Assembly (NCBI GenBank): GCA_025362235.1
Contig: JANYGZ010000081.1
Coordinates: 1-53,711, forward strand
Direction of reading: 5' to 3'
Length of the DNA: 53,711 nt
From: Ferruginibacter sp.
GTDB taxonomy: Bacteria; Bacteroidota; Bacteroidia; Chitinophagales; Chitinophagaceae
Position 1 is the stretch's first letter, and the number at the start of each line of letters is the position of its first letter. Of this stretch, positions 44,054 through 53,465 are shown one piece after another. The translations under genes and the position numbers were made by a program. The notes under the pieces were generated by a model. That model was not told the DNA's origin and ran no database searches. It saw only the letters and a list, made by a program, of their open reading frames with translations.

Positions 44054-46291
44054 TTATAAAACTGTTAACGACTGTTCGCTTTCATGTCCTGCTAGAAGAT
44101 TACCAATGGCATGATCATATTTATTTTTCCATTCAGTAATGCTTCCCCAGTTATCGCCGTCAATGGTAATATCACCACCAGTTACAGTTCCTAATTTTTC
44201 GAAAGGAATAGTTGAAATGGTTAATAATTTTTCAATCTCATCACTATGTTGTGCCGAAGCAGAAATTACTATACGGCTTTGCGCTTCACCAAAAAGATAC
44301 GCATCTTTACGGATAGTTTTTAAAGTGTTTAAACTATACCCAAGATTGTTGTTAAATCCACTTTCAGTAAGGGTTACAAATAAACCGCCTTCGCTAACAT
44401 CATGTGCAGAGCTGATTAATTTTTCTTTAATCAGTTTTTCAATTATCATTTGTACATTAAATTCTTCGTTAAGGTCAAAATAGGGTGCAGGGCTAAATTC
44501 TACACCATGTATTTTATGCAAATATTCAGAAGAGTTTATATCATCCCTGCTAACACCAATTAAATAAATTACATCACCGGGCTGTTTAAAATCCATCGTC
44601 ATTTTATCCATCACATTATCCAGTAAACCTACCATACCAATTGTTGGTGTTGGGTAAACCGGCCCGTCAGGGCTTTGGTTGTAAAAACTTACATTGCCTC
44701 CTGTAACAGGGGTATTAAATTTAATACAGGCTTCACCCATTCCTTTAATAGCATTCACAAACTGGTAATATACTTCGGGATTATATGGGTTGCCAAAATT
44801 TAAACAGTTGGTAACACCCAGTGGTTCGCCACCGCTGCATACAATATTTCTTGCCGCTTCTGCTACCGCAATCATAGCTCCTTTGTAGGGGTCTGCAAAA
44901 ACATAACGGCTATTACAATCTGTTGTCAATGCAAGGCCTTTATTGGTGGGCTTTGCAATAACAATGGCCGCATCGCTTGGTGCATTGGTACTTGCTGTAC
45001 CGGCGCCAACCATGCTGTCATACTGTGTATACACCCAACGCTTACTTGCTATATTGGGTATCTGAATCAATTGTTCTGCAATGCTTTTTAAATCAACAGG
45101 GATGGTTATTGAAGCTGCATCAAAAGCTTTTATTTTTTGCAGGTATTCCGGCTCTTTATACTCTCTTTCGTATTGAGGGGCGCCCCCACCCAGCACCAAT
45201 TCATGTGCAGGTAGTTCCGCTTCCAGCGTTCCATTCATATAAAATTTAAGTAAGCCATCATCCGTTACTTCTCCAATTTCACTGCAAGGCAAATCCCATT
45301 TTTCAAATACCTGCAATACAGCCGCTTCTTTTCCTTTTTGTACCACCATCAGCATTCTTTCCTGGCTTTCACTCAATAATATTTCCCAGGTCTTCATATT
45401 TTTCTGGCGCATCGGAACCTTATCAAGGTCTATGCGCATACCTGAATTTCCTTTGGCACTCATTTCTGCGGTTGAACATATTATACCTGCAGCACCCATA
45501 TCCTGCATACCAACAATGGCACCGGTTTTAATTACTTCCAGGCAGGCTTCGAGTAATTTTTTTTCCTGGAAGGGATCACCCACTTGTACAGCAGGTAAGT
45601 CTTCTGCACTGTCAGCAGTAATATTGGCGCTGGCAAAAGATGCACCACCAATTCCATCTTTACCAGTTGCACTGCCCACAAAAAAAATAGGGTTACCCTT
45701 ACCTTCTGCAGTGGCAGAAATAGTACCGCCATTCTTTAAAATACCAACACTCATGGCATTTACTAGCGGGTTGGTATGATAGCAGTCTTCAAAATAAATT
45801 TCACCACCAACAGTTGGCACACCAAAACAGTTACCATAATGGCCAATACCATGTACCACACCAGCTAATAAATGCTGGGTTTTGGCATCGGTTAAATTGC
45901 CAAACCTTAGCGAATTTAAAGAAGCAATGGGCCTTGCACCCATTGTAAAAATATCCCTGTGTATACCACCTACACCTGTTGCTGCGCCCTGGAAAGGTTC
46001 AATGGCACTGGGGTGGTTGTGGCTTTCAATTTTAAATACTACCCCATACCCATCACCAATATCCATTAGCCCTGCATTTTCTTCTCCTGCTTTTACCAGC
46101 ATTTTTTCTCCGTCACGGGGTAAGGTTTTTAGCCACTTAATGGAATTTTTATAACTGCAATGTTCGCTCCACATGGCGCTAAAGCAACATAGCTCATTAA
46201 AATTAGGTGTACGTCCGATCTTTTGTTTGATCAGTTCAAATTCTTCTGCCGTCAGGCGAAGTTCGTTGGCGGTTGAAACTGTTATTTCCAT
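44054..46291 (-). CDS. purL: Phosphoribosylformylglycinamidine synthase subunit PurL
   Basis: The 745-aa protein is the small-type PurL that works with PurS and PurQ to convert FGAR to FGAM. MWSEHCSYKNS near residue 45, KIESHNHPSAIEPFQGAATG, SAHDVSEGGLFV and the two AIR-synthase-like halves are all present. The lack of the C-terminal glutaminase domain and the purS gene at 20.7 kb agree. A TACTTTTG promoter box lies 17 nt upstream of the ATG. Confidence 0.97.
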   Translation of the reverse strand: MEITVSTANELRLTAEEFELIKQKIGRTPNFNELCCFSAMWSEHCSYKNSIKWLKTLPRDGEKMLVKAGEENAGLMDIGDGYGVVFKIESHNHPSAIEPFQGAATGVGGIHRDIFTMGARPIASLNSLRFGNLTDAKTQHLLAGVVHGIGHYGNCFGVPTVGGEIYFEDCYHTNPLVNAMSVGILKNGGTISATAEGKGNPIFFVGSATGKDGIGGASFASANITADSAEDLPAVQVGDPFQEKKLLEACLEVIKTGAIVGMQDMGAAGIICSTAEMSAKGNSGMRIDLDKVPMRQKNMKTWEILLSESQERMLMVVQKGKEAAVLQVFEKWDLPCSEIGEVTDDGLLKFYMNGTLEAELPAHELVLGGGAPQYEREYKEPEYLQKIKAFDAASITIPVDLKSIAEQLIQIPNIASKRWVYTQYDSMVGAGTASTNAPSDAAIVIAKPTNKGLALTTDCNSRYVFADPYKGAMIAVAEAARNIVCSGGEPLGVTNCLNFGNPYNPEVYYQFVNAIKGMGEACIKFNTPVTGGNVSFYNQSPDGPVYPTPTIGMVGLLDNVMDKMTMDFKQPGDVIYLIGVSRDDINSSEYLHKIHGVEFSPAPYFDLNEEFNVQMIIEKLIKEKLISSAHDVSEGGLFVTLTESGFNNNLGYSLNTLKTIRKDAYLFGEAQSRIVISASAQHSDEIEKLLTISTIPFEKLGTVTGGDITIDGDNWGSITEWKNKYDHAIGNLLAGHESEQSLTVL

Positions 46292-46308
46292 AATTGTTGT
46301 AGAATGCG

Positions 46309-46316
46309 CAAAAGTA
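46309..46316 (-). promoter_or_regulatory. −7 promoter element of purL
   Basis: TACTTTTG on the minus strand fits TAnnTTTG exactly, 17 nt before the purL ATG. No −33 TTTG at the right distance. Confidence 0.5.
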
Positions 46317-46392
46317 CAACCACTATTTCTTTTTAAGCTTACAATGAATATTTATTATTTTAACTAACTTCCCACAATAAAAAAATGAAGGG

Positions 46393-47655
46393 TTGAGCTA
46401 TGTTTTATTTTTAATTTATCTGGCCTTTTTTTCGTGGCTGCTTACCAAAAGCCGTTTTGTACTCAATTCCGGTATTTCAGCCAAAATTGTTATAGCGTTG
46501 TTTGTACTAAAGGTAATTACCGGTTGTGTACATGCATGGATAATGATGCAATTGGCTAATGTACCGGATACCATGGTTTTTCACAGTGAGGGATTAATAG
46601 AATACCACCTGTTATTTAACCACCCAAAAGAATATGTAAGCAATTTCTTCCGTTCTAATTACGATTCAGGATATGGCAGCTTACTGAGTTCAAATAATTC
46701 TTACTGGAATGATTTGACCAGTAACCTTATTATTAAATTTTTATCTGTCTGCGATATTTTTAGTTTTGGTTACTATAAAGTGAATGTAATTTTTTACAAT
46801 TTTGTTATTTTCTTTGGGGCTATTGGGTTATACCGTGTATTTGATATGGTATTTGCAAACAATAAATATCTTTTAATAATTACCTGTTTCCTGCTTCCCT
46901 CTGTACTTTTTTATAGCAGCACCATTCATAAAGAGGGATTAATATTTGCTGCCATTGGTATTGCAGTATATAATATTTATACAGCTTTACATACAACGGG
47001 CTTTACCCCTAAAAGAATTATATATATCATAGTGGCATTGGCTTTTATTTTTTTTCAACGGAATTATGTTTTGCTGGCATTTTTACCAGCTGCGTTTGCC
47101 TGGATACTATGTGAACGTAAAAAATTGCCTGCTTTATTTACTTTTATAATTATCTATATTGCCGGGGCCATACTTTTTTTTAATACCGCCTTTTTATCGC
47201 CTTCGTTAAATTTACCAGAAGCTGTTTCCAAAAAGCAATGGGATTTTATGCATTTGCCTCCCGCATCAACGGCTATCCAGTTAAATACGTTGGAACCCAG
47301 TTTTAAAGGTTATGCCGCCAATGCTTTACAGGCACTTAATCATAGTTTATTGCGCCCTTATCTTTCAGATTATACATTATCTCCTTTTTTATTACCTCTT
47401 TCTGTTGAGTTGTTTTTTTATGAATTATTGCTGGTGATATTTATTTTTTTCAGAAAGAAAATGATTGTAAAAAATTCTTTTATCCTGTTTGGATTGTTTT
47501 TTAGTCTTTCCATATTGCTGATTATTGGATATACCATCCCCATTATTGGTGCCATTGTAAGGTATCGCTCCATTTATCTTTCTTTTATTTTAACCCCAAT
47601 TGTTTGTAATATAAATTGGGGTAAGTTACAAAGAGTTTTACAAATAAAAAAATAA
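46393..47655 (+). CDS. Polytopic membrane protein of unknown function
   Basis: The 420-aa protein has about ten transmembrane segments. A first extracytoplasmic loop (residues 55–115) is rich in aromatic and polar residues (FHSEGLIEYHLLFNHPKEY), and HKEGLIFAAIGIAVYNIY lies in the middle. The layout is like GT-C or O-antigen-polymerase-type proteins, but I recognise no specific family. The frame opens with TTG, since upstream ATGs are out of frame and a TAA is five codons before. It is divergent from purL and precedes glnN by 108 bp. Confidence 0.7.
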   Translation: MSYVLFLIYLAFFSWLLTKSRFVLNSGISAKIVIALFVLKVITGCVHAWIMMQLANVPDTMVFHSEGLIEYHLLFNHPKEYVSNFFRSNYDSGYGSLLSSNNSYWNDLTSNLIIKFLSVCDIFSFGYYKVNVIFYNFVIFFGAIGLYRVFDMVFANNKYLLIITCFLLPSVLFYSSTIHKEGLIFAAIGIAVYNIYTALHTTGFTPKRIIYIIVALAFIFFQRNYVLLAFLPAAFAWILCERKKLPALFTFIIIYIAGAILFFNTAFLSPSLNLPEAVSKKQWDFMHLPPASTAIQLNTLEPSFKGYAANALQALNHSLLRPYLSDYTLSPFLLPLSVELFFYELLLVIFIFFRKKMIVKNSFILFGLFFSLSILLIIGYTIPIIGAIVRYRSIYLSFILTPIVCNINWGKLQRVLQIKK

Positions 47656-47763
47656 TGTAATATTTAATTTTTTGCCATTTTTTATCAAAAAAATGAATTT
47701 TTAAAAAATATTTATCATTTATTCAAAAAACATAACCTATTTTGCAGGTTCTAAAACTTAAAA

Positions 47764-49959
47764 ATGATGCAATCACTCCGTTTTAAAGCAATTGATAATT
47801 TGGCGACCAATCAGAATGTAATTGTAAAAGCCTCTACAAAAATTACTGCAATTTTCGGCGAAAATGTATTTACTCATAAAACAGCCCGCCAGTTTTTGAG
47901 TGATGAAGCTTATAAAAGTTTATTAGCTTCTATTAAAAGTGGTAAAAAAATTGATCGTGTAATGGGGGGCCAGATCGCCAATGGCCTTAGGGCATGGGCA
48001 GAGACAAAAGGCGTTACTCATTACACGCATTGGTTTCAACCATTGACAGACTTGTCTGCTGAAAAACATGATTCATTTTTTACATTAAAAGGCGATGGTA
48101 CACCCATTGAAGAATTTGAAGGTGCAGCCTTAATACAACAGGAACCGGATGCTTCTTCTTTTCCGTCAGGAGGACTTAGAGCAACTTTTGAAGCACGTGG
48201 ATACACTGCATGGGATCCGTCATCTCCGCCATTTATTATGGAAATTGGGAATGGTAAAACATTGTGCATACCTACCATTTTTGTAAGCTACACCGGCGAA
48301 TCATTAGATGCTAAAACACCTTTGTTAAAAGCATTGGTAGCTTTAGATAAAGCAGCAGTTGACGTTTGTCAATATTTTGATAAGAATGTAACTAAAGTAA
48401 CTGCCACCCTTGGCTGGGAGCAGGAATATTTTGTAATTGATGCAGGTATGGTAAATGCCCGTCCGGATTTAGTAATGACAGGGCGTACCGTTTTTGGTCA
48501 TGCACCTGCAAAAGGACAACAATTAGAAGACCATTATTTTGGTGCTATTCCAGAGAGGATTTATGCTTTTATGAGGGATTATGAGCAGGAGGCTTACAAG
48601 CTCGGTATCCCTTTACGCACCCGTCACAATGAAGTGGCACCTTCTCAATTTGAATGTGCACCAATTTATGAAGAAGCAAACCTGGCAGTTGACCATAATA
48701 CTTTATTGATGGATGTAATGACCAGGGTGGCCAAGCGCCACGGGTTGATAGTGTTGTTACATGAAAAACCATTTGCGGGTATCAATGGCAGCGGTAAACA
48801 TAATAACTGGAGCATTGCAACAGATACAGGAGTAAATTTACTGGCACCAGGAAAAACACCTAAAACAAACCTGATGTTTTTAACTTTCTTTGTTAATACC
48901 ATCAAAGCTGTTAATGATTATTCAGCATTATTAAGGGCATCAATTGCAAGTGCAGGCAACGACCACCGTTTGGGTGCCAACGAAGCCCCTCCGGCAATCA
49001 TTTCTATATTTATTGGTAAATATCTTAGCGAAGTACTGAACCAGGTTGAAACCCGTGTGGGGGGTAAATTTGATGAACAGGATGAAGCGATGCTGAAACT
49101 GGATATCCATAAAACTATTCCGGAACTGATGCTGGATAATACTGACAGGAACCGTACTTCTCCATTTGCTTTTACCGGTAATAAATTTGAGTTCCGTGCT
49201 GTAGGTTCCGCTGCCAATTGTGCTATCAATATGACTGTATTGAATACAATTGTTGCACAAACATTAAAGCAATTTAAGAAAGATGTAGATACATTTATTG
49301 AAGGTGGCGATAAAAAGGAAATTGCTATAATGCATGTAATTCAAAAATATATTGTAGAAAGCAAGTCTGTATTATTTGAAGGAGACGGCTATAGCGAAGA
49401 GTGGGCCAATGAAGCAGCAAAAAGAGGTTTACCAAATGTAAAAACCACTCCTTTAGCGTTAGATGCATATTTGAGTAAACTGTCTAAAGATCTATTTGAA
49501 TCAAATGATATTTATACTCATGCTGAACTTGAAGCCCGTCATGAAATCATGCTGGAAGCGTACATTAAAAAAGTACAGATTGAAGCAAGAACAATGGGCG
49601 AACTGGCTACTTCTGTTATTTTGCCATCAGCTGTAAAATACCAAAATGTATTGATTGAAAATATCAATGGGTTAAAAGCTGCTGGTTTACCTGCATCGGC
49701 CTTCTCTAATCAAATGAGTATTTTAGAAGAAATCAGCAATCATATTAATGCAATGAGCACCAATGTAAGGGATATGATTGAAGCAAGGAAAAAAGCCAAT
49801 GTAATTGCTGATACAAGAGAAAAAGCTATTGCTTATTGTGACGATATCAAAGGCGAACATTTTGACGAAATCCGCTACCATGTAGATAAACTAGAGTTAT
49901 TGGTAGATGATGCTTATTGGACATTACCTAAGTACAGGGAGATGTTGTTTTTAAGATAA
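47764..49959 (+). CDS. glnN: Type III glutamine synthetase
   Basis: The 731-aa protein is a GSIII: long N-terminal GSIII domain (FGENVFTHKTARQFLSD, THYTHWFQPLTDLSAEKHD), then the catalytic barrel with GWEQEYFVID, the RTRHNEVAPSQFE segment and INGSGKHNNWS, and a C-terminal helical tail. It fixes ammonia into glutamine as a dodecamer and is the usual form in Bacteroidota. The upstream 108 bp is very AT-rich, with TATTTTGC one base short of the promoter box. It has its own terminator. Confidence 0.97.
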   Translation: MMQSLRFKAIDNLATNQNVIVKASTKITAIFGENVFTHKTARQFLSDEAYKSLLASIKSGKKIDRVMGGQIANGLRAWAETKGVTHYTHWFQPLTDLSAEKHDSFFTLKGDGTPIEEFEGAALIQQEPDASSFPSGGLRATFEARGYTAWDPSSPPFIMEIGNGKTLCIPTIFVSYTGESLDAKTPLLKALVALDKAAVDVCQYFDKNVTKVTATLGWEQEYFVIDAGMVNARPDLVMTGRTVFGHAPAKGQQLEDHYFGAIPERIYAFMRDYEQEAYKLGIPLRTRHNEVAPSQFECAPIYEEANLAVDHNTLLMDVMTRVAKRHGLIVLLHEKPFAGINGSGKHNNWSIATDTGVNLLAPGKTPKTNLMFLTFFVNTIKAVNDYSALLRASIASAGNDHRLGANEAPPAIISIFIGKYLSEVLNQVETRVGGKFDEQDEAMLKLDIHKTIPELMLDNTDRNRTSPFAFTGNKFEFRAVGSAANCAINMTVLNTIVAQTLKQFKKDVDTFIEGGDKKEIAIMHVIQKYIVESKSVLFEGDGYSEEWANEAAKRGLPNVKTTPLALDAYLSKLSKDLFESNDIYTHAELEARHEIMLEAYIKKVQIEARTMGELATSVILPSAVKYQNVLIENINGLKAAGLPASAFSNQMSILEEISNHINAMSTNVRDMIEARKKANVIADTREKAIAYCDDIKGEHFDEIRYHVDKLELLVDDAYWTLPKYREMLFLR

Positions 49960-50029
49960 TTAATCTTTAAATCTTTTATGCTTATGTATAAATGGATTTA
50001 ATAAAATAGCTGGCAAGCAATCGTAAATG

Positions 50030-50061
50030 ACCCGGATCACATTGGTGACCGGGTTTTTTTT
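50030..50061 (+). terminator. Intrinsic terminator of glnN
   Basis: ACCCGG (50030–50035) and TCAC (50037–50040) pair with GTGA (50045–50048) and CCGGGT (50049–50054) around an ATTG loop, followed by T8. Confidence 0.9.
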
Positions 50062-50130
50062 GCCCAATATTTTATTATTCATTAAACCTTCATACTCATT
50101 TTCCATCTATCTTAAAATAAACAGATAAAA

Positions 50131-50535
50131 ATGAAAAAATGGAGTTTCGCATTATTGATGAGTATGATAGCCCAGGGAAGTTTTGCTCAGGTGCAAAGGA
50201 ATGTGACCCCAAAAAAAGATTCGACAGAAATGGCAATGCAGGGCGAAACAGCAAATAAAGAAAACGGGCAGTCCAAGAAAGAAACTAAAACACAAATGAT
50301 CCGTTCATTGAATTTAAGTAAAGAGCAACGTGAAAAATTTAAGGAGATACGCCAGGCTAATAAAGAAAAGAAAGAATCGATAGCCAGTAATGACCAGTTA
50401 ACTGAAAATCAAAAAAAAGACCAGTTAAAAGAACTGCATAAAGAGGCCGCTATGAATATGAACAGTATATTATCTGAAGAGCAAAGGGATAAAGTAAAAG
50501 CAATGAGGAGAGATAAGGGCACATTACAACAATAA
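50131..50535 (+). CDS. Small periplasmic Spy/LTXXQ-like protein
   Basis: The 134-aa protein has a signal peptide (ends GSFAQ). The mature part is charged and helical, with two LTxxQ-type motifs in spirit (LNLSKEQREKFKEIRQ and SILSEEQRDKVKAM), as in Spy/CpxP and related Bacteroidota proteins. It is likely a periplasmic chaperone or metal/stress-responsive protein. It is followed by a hairpin terminator. Confidence 0.8.
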   Translation: MKKWSFALLMSMIAQGSFAQVQRNVTPKKDSTEMAMQGETANKENGQSKKETKTQMIRSLNLSKEQREKFKEIRQANKEKKESIASNDQLTENQKKDQLKELHKEAAMNMNSILSEEQRDKVKAMRRDKGTLQQ

Positions 50536-50609
50536 ATCAATCAAAATCATTTTCCAATCAGTATCCGGAAATTAATTGGTTTTCTACGGCGGGATAAAAA
50601 TCACAGGAG

Positions 50610-50643
50610 AAAGCTGTTCCGTATTTACGGGATGGCTTTTTTT
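50610..50643 (+). terminator. Intrinsic terminator after the Spy-like gene
   Basis: AAAGCTGTTCCGT (50610–50622) pairs with ACGGGATGGCTTT (50627–50639) in RNA, with three G·U pairs, followed by a T-run. The stem overlaps the extended lpxB frame, which argues for a later lpxB start. Confidence 0.75.
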
Positions 50644-50685
50644 ATTAAATGGTTAACCGTTAATTTGCATATGAATTTAAGAACT

Positions 50686-51822
50686 ATGCAATATTACATT
50701 ATAGCAGGCGAGGCAAGTGGCGATTTGCATGGCAGTAACCTGATAAAAGAATTACAGTTATTAGATGCCAATGCAGCCTTCCGTTGCTGGGGTGGCGATA
50801 AAATGGAAGCTGCAGGAGCCAGTCTGGCAAAGCATTACAAAGATCTTGCCTTTATGGGTTTTATCGAAGTTGTAATGAACCTGGGCACTATATTTAAAAA
50901 TTTAGGTTACTGTAAAAAAGATATTCTTGTATATAAACCAACTGTACTGATATTAATTGATTACCCCGGTTTTAATTTACGCATTGCCAAATGGGCCAAA
51001 CAACAGGGTATAAAAGTGATCTATTATATTTCGCCGCAAGTATGGGCATGGAAAGAAAGCAGGGTAAAAGGGATAAAAAAATGTGTAGATAAAATGCTCG
51101 TCATTCTGCCTTTTGAAAAAGATTTTTATAAAAAATGGAATTATGAAACAGAGTATGTCGGGCATCCATTGGTGCAGGTAATTGACGAGTTTAAAGCCAA
51201 GCAGTTAAATGCTCCAGCAGCCAATAAATTTTTAGAACCTTCTGTGCAAAATAAAAATATTATTGCCCTTTTGCCCGGCAGCAGAAAGCAGGAGATACTA
51301 AAAAAACTGCCCATTATGTTGCTGGTTGCCAGCCATTTTCCAGACTATCATTTTGTAGTTGCAAAGGCACCCGGGCTGGATGAAAATTTTTACAACGAAT
51401 TGCTTGCATCTTATAAAAATGTTTCATCTGTGGTTAATAAAACCTATGAATTATTGAGCCAGTCAAAAGCTGCCTTGGTTACCAGTGGTACCGCTACTTT
51501 AGAAACAGCCTTGTTTAATGTACCCGAAGTAGTTTGTTACAAGGGTAGCCCTGTGTCTTACCAGATTGCAAAGCGGTTAATTAAGATAAAATATATATGC
51601 CTTGTTAATTTAATTATGGATAAGGAAATTGTAAAAGAATTGATACAGGATGAACTTACTGTAGATAATATAAAGACCGAATTGAATAAAATTTTATTTG
51701 ATACAGGCAAGCAGCAACAATTGCAGCAAGATTATACCTCATTAAAAACCTTTTTAAGTAAGGGTGGCAATGCTTCTGCCAATGCGGCTAAAAGTATTTA
51801 TACTTATTTTCTTAATGCCTGA
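50686..51822 (+). CDS. lpxB: Lipid-A-disaccharide synthase
   Basis: The 378-aa GT19 enzyme joins UDP-2,3-diacylglucosamine and lipid X to form the lipid A disaccharide at the inner membrane. It begins with MQYYIIAGEASGDLHG, and has the YYISPQVWAWKESR segment, LPFEKDFY, the YVGHPL motif and LLPGSRKQE. The frame is open from 50632, but that start lies inside the upstream terminator. ATG 50671 is an alternative adding five residues. It overlaps the convergent small DUF6728-like gene by 11 bp. Confidence 0.95.
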   Translation: MQYYIIAGEASGDLHGSNLIKELQLLDANAAFRCWGGDKMEAAGASLAKHYKDLAFMGFIEVVMNLGTIFKNLGYCKKDILVYKPTVLILIDYPGFNLRIAKWAKQQGIKVIYYISPQVWAWKESRVKGIKKCVDKMLVILPFEKDFYKKWNYETEYVGHPLVQVIDEFKAKQLNAPAANKFLEPSVQNKNIIALLPGSRKQEILKKLPIMLLVASHFPDYHFVVAKAPGLDENFYNELLASYKNVSSVVNKTYELLSQSKAALVTSGTATLETALFNVPEVVCYKGSPVSYQIAKRLIKIKYICLVNLIMDKEIVKELIQDELTVDNIKTELNKILFDTGKQQQLQQDYTSLKTFLSKGGNASANAAKSIYTYFLNA

Positions 51823-51976
51823 GCAGCTTGTATGCCAATATTATCAACCCAATCAAAAAAAGAAATATCGAAATGCGGTTGATGCCATGCATGAAGTTTA
51901 CTGAAAAAGTTTTAGGCGCATCCGGGTCCTTCTTCTTTAAAAAAAGGTATTGCGCAATTTGGTCCCATAGTCCCAT
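51812..51976 (-). CDS. Small membrane protein, DUF6728-like
   Basis: This 54-aa frame begins MGLWDQIAQYLFLKKKDPD and continues with a basic/polar stretch (NFMHGINRIS) and one C-terminal transmembrane helix (IFLFLIGLIILAYKLL). Its layout matches the DUF6728 family of tiny Bacteroidota membrane proteins as I remember it. It overlaps the end of lpxB by 11 bp in convergent orientation. It is short, but the sequence is clearly protein-like and the ATG is well placed. Function unknown. Confidence 0.7.
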   Translation of the reverse strand: MGLWDQIAQYLFLKKKDPDAPKTFSVNFMHGINRISIFLFLIGLIILAYKLLRH

Positions 51977-52096
51977 ATAAAATCATTTTATTAGTTACAT
52001 TCCAATCTAAACTTTATTTTGTTAAAAATGTTAAACATTTAACCCGTTAAAAAACTAAAACCCTTCGCCAGCCGTATATCTTTCAAATATTTAATT

Positions 52097-52576
52097 ATGA
52101 AAAGAATATTTATACCTGTTATTGCTTTTTTATTTACAGCCTGCAATGCACAAACTAAAACCAATGTTACGGCCACTACAACCAAATTTACTGTTGTAAA
52201 AACAGATGCAGAATGGAAAGCACAATTAACTCCTATAGCTTACCAGGTTACCAGAAAAGAAGGTACGGAACAGGCTTTCACAGGCAAATATTGGGACAAC
52301 CATGAAAAAGGTACTTATAGCTGCATTTGCTGCGGATTGGAATTGTTTAGCAGCACTACCAAATTTGAAAGTGGTACTGGGTGGCCAAGTTTTTACCAAC
52401 CCATTAATAAAACCTGCCTTTTGGATGAAACGGATAATACTTATGGCATGGACAGGACAAAAGTTACCTGCAGCCGCTGTGGTGCTCATTTAGGACATGT
52501 ATTTGACGATGGCCCTAAACCAACAGGTTTACGGTATTGCATAAATTCCGTTGCACTCAATTTTACAAAAAAATAA
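52097..52576 (+). CDS. msrB: Peptide-methionine (R)-S-oxide reductase, lipoprotein
   Basis: The 159-aa protein has a lipoprotein signal (FTAC, C16), so it acts in the envelope. The MsrB domain carries the zinc sites CICCG and [27 protein letters not shown] and the catalytic cysteine in RYCINSVAL. It reduces methionine-R-sulfoxide in proteins. The gene stands alone between the DUF6728-like gene and the LOG gene, convergent with the latter. Confidence 0.95.
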   Translation: MKRIFIPVIAFLFTACNAQTKTNVTATTTKFTVVKTDAEWKAQLTPIAYQVTRKEGTEQAFTGKYWDNHEKGTYSCICCGLELFSSTTKFESGTGWPSFYQPINKTCLLDETDNTYGMDRTKVTCSRCGAHLGHVFDDGPKPTGLRYCINSVALNFTKK

Positions 52577-52604
52577 TGCAGGGTCTATATAAAATTCATC
52601 ATTG

Positions 52605-53351
52605 CTATTCCTTTTCAAACAACCATTTAAAAGGCTTATAAGGTTTTTCAGGCTGAAGGTTAAATTTAGTAATGCTGTTTTTTTGGATGTAGGCCACTGC
52701 CTCATCAATTGAGTCGGTTACCAAATACAGGTTGGTATCTTCCGGCGAAATAGTTTGCCCTGCTTTTAAGTTTTCAATATGTTCTATCAGGGCTTTATGA
52801 AATTCTTTATCAAAAATCACTATCGGAAATTGACTCATCATTTTTGTTTGTATCAATGTAAGGGCTTCAAAATATTCATCTAATGTGCCAAAGCCACCGG
52901 GCATTACTACAAACGCATAGGAATATTTGAGCAACAATGTTTTGCGTACAAAAAAGTATTTGATATTTACCCATTTATCAAGGTAGGGGTTATGCTGCTG
53001 TTCTTGTGGCAGCACAATATTGCAGCCTACACTTCTGCCACCTGCTTCTTTGGCGCCTTTGTTGGCAGCTTCCATTATACCGGGGCCGCCACCGGTCATT
53101 ATAGTAAAGCCCAGTCGGGCAATTTTTCCCGCCAGTTGTTCTGTTTGTTCAAAATAGGGATGCCCGTCTTTAAAACGGGCCGAGCCAAATATGGTAACAC
53201 AAGGCCCTGCAAAATGCAATGCCCTGAAGCCTTTTATAAATTCAAACAATACGCTTAGTGCAAATTTAAAATCCTGTAATCGGTTTTGCGGGCCAGCTAA
53301 AAATTTGATCTCTTCTTTTGAAGCGGCTGTTTTTTGTTCTTCTATCATCAT
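52605..53351 (-). CDS. LOG family protein (TIGR00730)
   Basis: The 248-aa Rossmann-fold protein has the lysine-decarboxylase-like motif PGGFGTLDEYFE and the GGGPGIMEAANKGA loop. Members (LOG, YgdH/PpnN-related) hydrolyse nucleoside 5'-monophosphates to free base and ribose 5-phosphate, originally described as cytokinin activation. The substrate here is unknown. ATG codons at 53351 and 53348 are both possible. A good promoter lies 13 nt upstream. Confidence 0.92.
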   Translation of the reverse strand: MMIEEQKTAASKEEIKFLAGPQNRLQDFKFALSVLFEFIKGFRALHFAGPCVTIFGSARFKDGHPYFEQTEQLAGKIARLGFTIMTGGGPGIMEAANKGAKEAGGRSVGCNIVLPQEQQHNPYLDKWVNIKYFFVRKTLLLKYSYAFVVMPGGFGTLDEYFEALTLIQTKMMSQFPIVIFDKEFHKALIEHIENLKAGQTISPEDTNLYLVTDSIDEAVAYIQKNSITKFNLQPEKPYKPFKWLFEKE

Positions 53352-53364
53352 TAATAATTCTTCT

Positions 53365-53396
53365 CAAACGTAGTTGTTTTTTTCTGTTAAATCAAA
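53365..53396 (-). promoter_or_regulatory. Consensus promoter of the LOG-family gene
   Basis: On the minus strand TTTG (53396–53393), a 20-nt spacer and TACGTTTG (53372–53365) fit the Bacteroidota consensus. The ATG follows 13 nt later, so the leader is under 10 nt. Confidence 0.75.
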
Positions 53397-53425
53397 ACAG
53401 CTAAATGAAGCTGTTAAAAATTGAT

Positions 53426-53456
53426 TTTGAAGCAAATGCCAATGCATTTATATTTG
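53426..53456 (+). promoter_or_regulatory. Consensus promoter of the tRNA-Ala transcript
   Basis: TTTG (53426–53429), a 19-nt spacer and TATATTTG (53449–53456) fit TTTG-N19-21-TAnnTTTG. Transcription would start near 53462 and pass through the tRNA-like remnant before tRNA-Ala. Confidence 0.8.
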
Positions 53457-53465
53457 CAATCCGTT

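Noticed and set aside
48666..49260. Overlapping minus-strand frames inside glnN, and similar ones inside purL
   Set aside because: They are shadows of strongly conserved plus- or minus-strand enzymes, with no independent signals.
50632..50685. Upstream start for LpxB
   Set aside because: It lies within the 3' arm of a terminator hairpin, and the conserved N-terminus begins at 50686.
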